In this document: positions 62,832 to 64,000 of the stretch, in pieces
How positions within the stretch are numbered: the first letter of the stretch is position 1
Layout of the letters: every line of letters starts with the position of its first letter
Source: DASTFY01 sp963769115
GTDB taxonomy: Bacteria > Actinomycetota > Acidimicrobiia > Acidimicrobiales > Ilumatobacteraceae
Direction of reading: 5' to 3'
Length of the DNA: 64,000 bases
Assembly (NCBI GenBank): GCA_963769115.1
Contig: CAVYKN010000016.1
Location: 80,443 to 144,442 of the forward strand
Position numbers and translations under genes: made by a program
Notes under the pieces: generated by a model
Database searches by the model: none
The model's input: the letters and a program-made list of their open reading frames with translations, nothing else
What the model was told of the DNA's origin: nothing

Positions 62832-63940
62832 ACGCCGAGCCTGGGGTGCTCGACGCTCGGCCGGCGGAGGAGTGCCGCTACGACCTCGTCGCGCTCGGCG
62901 AGGTGATGCTGCGGCTCGACCCTGGGGACAGCCGGATTCGGGTCGCTCGCAACCTGCGCGCGTGGGAGGGTGGCGGGGAGTACAACGTCGCTCGGGGTCT
63001 GCGGAAGTGCTTCGGCCTGCGCACCGGTGTCGTGACCGCGCTGGCGGACAACGAGGTGGGCCGGCTCATCGAGGACCTCATCGGCCAGGGCGGCGTCGAC
63101 ACCGGCCTCGTCCGTTGGGTGCCCTACGACGGCCTCGGGCGCACCGTCCGCAACGGGCTCAACTTCACCGAGCGGGGGTTCGGAGTGCGGGGCGCAGTCG
63201 GTGTGTCCGACCGAGGGCACACCGCCGCGTCCCAGATGCGTCCGGAGGATTTCGACTGGGATCGGCTGTTCGGGATCGACGGCGTGAGGTGGCTGCACAC
63301 CGGCGGAATCTTCGCCGCACTCGGCGAACACACCCCCGACGTGGTGGAGGCCGCCGTCACGAGCGCTCGTCGGCACGGCACGCTGGTGTCGTTCGATCTC
63401 AACTACCGGGCGAGCCTGTGGAAGGCGTTCGGCGGTCAGGCCCGGGCGGTTGAGATCAACAGGCGACTGGTCGAGCACGTCGACGTGCTCATCGGCAATG
63501 AAGAGGACTTCACCGCTGCTCTCGGCTTCGGGGTAGCGGGCGTGGACGCCGGCCTCCTCGACCTTGACGTCGGAGCCTTCGCCACGATGATCGATGCCGT
63601 CCTCGCAACCTTCCCCCGACTGTCCGTCGTGGCGACCACCCTTCGGGCCGTGCGGTCTGCCAACCGCAACGACTGGGGCGCGGTCGCCTGGTCCGACGGT
63701 CGACTGCACAGGGCCACGCATCGGCCGGACCTCGAGATCTTCGACCGGGTAGGCGGCGGCGACAGCTTCGCCTCCGGCTTGATCTACGGCCTGTTGCAGG
63801 GCTTCTCCGTCGAGCTCGCCGTCGAGTACGGGGCCGCCCACGGGGCCCTCGCCATGACCACGCCGGGCGACACGTCCATGGCGACGCTCGCGGAGGTGGC
63901 GCACCTCGTCGCTGGCGGCGGCGCCCGCGTCAAGCGTTAG
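62828..63940 (+). CDS. kdgK: 2-keto-3-deoxygluconate kinase, PfkB family
   Basis: 370 residues. The PfkB start YDLVALGEVMLRLDPGDSRI, GGGEYNVARGL, HTGGIFAAL with SFDLNYRASLW, and the C-terminal signature DRVGGGDSFASGLIYGLL with the catalytic Asp are all present. It phosphorylates KDG to KDPG for the aldolase just upstream. ATG at 62828 overlaps the aldolase stop (ATGA). Last gene of the operon. Confidence 0.93.
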   Translation: MNAEPGVLDARPAEECRYDLVALGEVMLRLDPGDSRIRVARNLRAWEGGGEYNVARGLRKCFGLRTGVVTALADNEVGRLIEDLIGQGGVDTGLVRWVPYDGLGRTVRNGLNFTERGFGVRGAVGVSDRGHTAASQMRPEDFDWDRLFGIDGVRWLHTGGIFAALGEHTPDVVEAAVTSARRHGTLVSFDLNYRASLWKAFGGQARAVEINRRLVEHVDVLIGNEEDFTAALGFGVAGVDAGLLDLDVGAFATMIDAVLATFPRLSVVATTLRAVRSANRNDWGAVAWSDGRLHRATHRPDLEIFDRVGGGDSFASGLIYGLLQGFSVELAVEYGAAHGALAMTTPGDTSMATLAEVAHLVAGGGARVKR

Positions 63941-63973
63941 CGACGCGTCGGGCGGCCCGCCCGTCGACCGGAC
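63941..63973. terminator. Possible weak terminator after kdgK
   Basis: The 33-bp spacer holds CGACGCGTCG, a perfect palindrome beside the stop codon, and GGGCGG-C-CCGCCC, two 6-base arms with a one-base centre. Either could fold; neither is strong. Confidence 0.35.
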
Positions 63974-64000
63974 TCACACGGCCCGGATGCGGTTGTTGCG
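63974..64000 (-). CDS. Possible 3' end of a convergent gene
   Basis: On the minus strand the last 24 bases read RNNRIRAV and then TGA (63974-63976). The frame is open to the window edge. Far too short to assign; included only because its placement, convergent after kdgK, is where a gene end would be expected. Confidence 0.3.
   Translation of the reverse strand, partial: RNNRIRAV

Noticed and set aside
1..64000. tRNA, rRNA, riboswitch or mobile-element genes
   Set aside because: I looked for tRNA-like cloverleaf ends, transposase and integrase motifs and terminal inverted repeats in the spacers and found none. A tool such as tRNAscan-SE or Infernal would be decisive.

Overview
The window is uniformly high-GC (about 70 percent by eye) and densely coded, with many GTG starts, ATGA/GTGA stop-start overlaps and short intergenic gaps. 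Gene content points to an actinobacterium: F420-type luciferase-like oxidoreductase, stand-alone LigD polymerase domain, GlxA regulators, cobalt nitrile hydratase, ROK/LacI/GntR-controlled sugar ABC transporters and large TPR regulators. A lineage such as Acidimicrobiia is possible, but that is inference. No rRNA, tRNA, CRISPR array, phage or insertion sequence was recognised.

Layout. 1-7.5 kb: 3' end of an amidase, a CPBP protease and ROK regulator facing an MFS transporter, a TPR regulator-like protein and a flavodiiron-type MBL hydrolase. 7.6-15.9 kb: a xylo-oligosaccharide/xylose locus (LacI, binding protein, two permeases, GH3 glycosidase, xylose isomerase) with a LacI-type operator, an intercistronic hairpin and a strong terminator. 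15.9-25.3 kb: esterase-like phytase, PPOX protein, MarR, an isobutyryl-CoA-mutase-type large subunit, an acyltransferase with SGNH lipoprotein, an enolase-superfamily racemase/OSBS and a VapBC-like pair. 25.4-31.7 kb: DJ-1/GlxA pair, RDD protein, HTTM pair, VIT1 transporter, cytochrome c with YtkA-like protein, and TetR divergent from a Rieske oxygenase. 33-38.3 kb: a minus-strand group with nitrile hydratase beta and alpha, ACC deaminase, LigD-Pol, LLM oxidoreductase and a MetE-like enzyme. 38.3-53.4 kb: mixed single genes, large regulators and a patch of gene remnants (46.6-48.7 kb). 53.4-63.9 kb: a complete-looking sugar-acid operon (lactonase-like amidohydrolase, GntR, ribose-type ABC transporter, zinc dehydrogenase, UxaA in two parts, UxaB/UxuB-type dehydrogenase, KDPG aldolase, KDG kinase).

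How they work together. The first sugar locus can import a beta-linked oligosaccharide, cleave it and isomerise xylose. The second fits lactone to L-galactonate to tagaturonate to altronate to KDG to KDPG to pyruvate plus glyceraldehyde 3-phosphate. Both ABC loci carry a stable inverted repeat just after the binding-protein gene, in one case before the permeases, which fits uneven expression within each operon.

Reliability. About 20 otherwise intact, conserved genes are broken by one-base indels. I count roughly 27 apparent insertions and 6 deletions, mostly in short G or C runs. The protein family continues immediately in another frame each time, so sequencing or assembly error is far more likely than mass pseudogenisation. 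Such genes are annotated as one CDS spanning the frames, with the shift position given.
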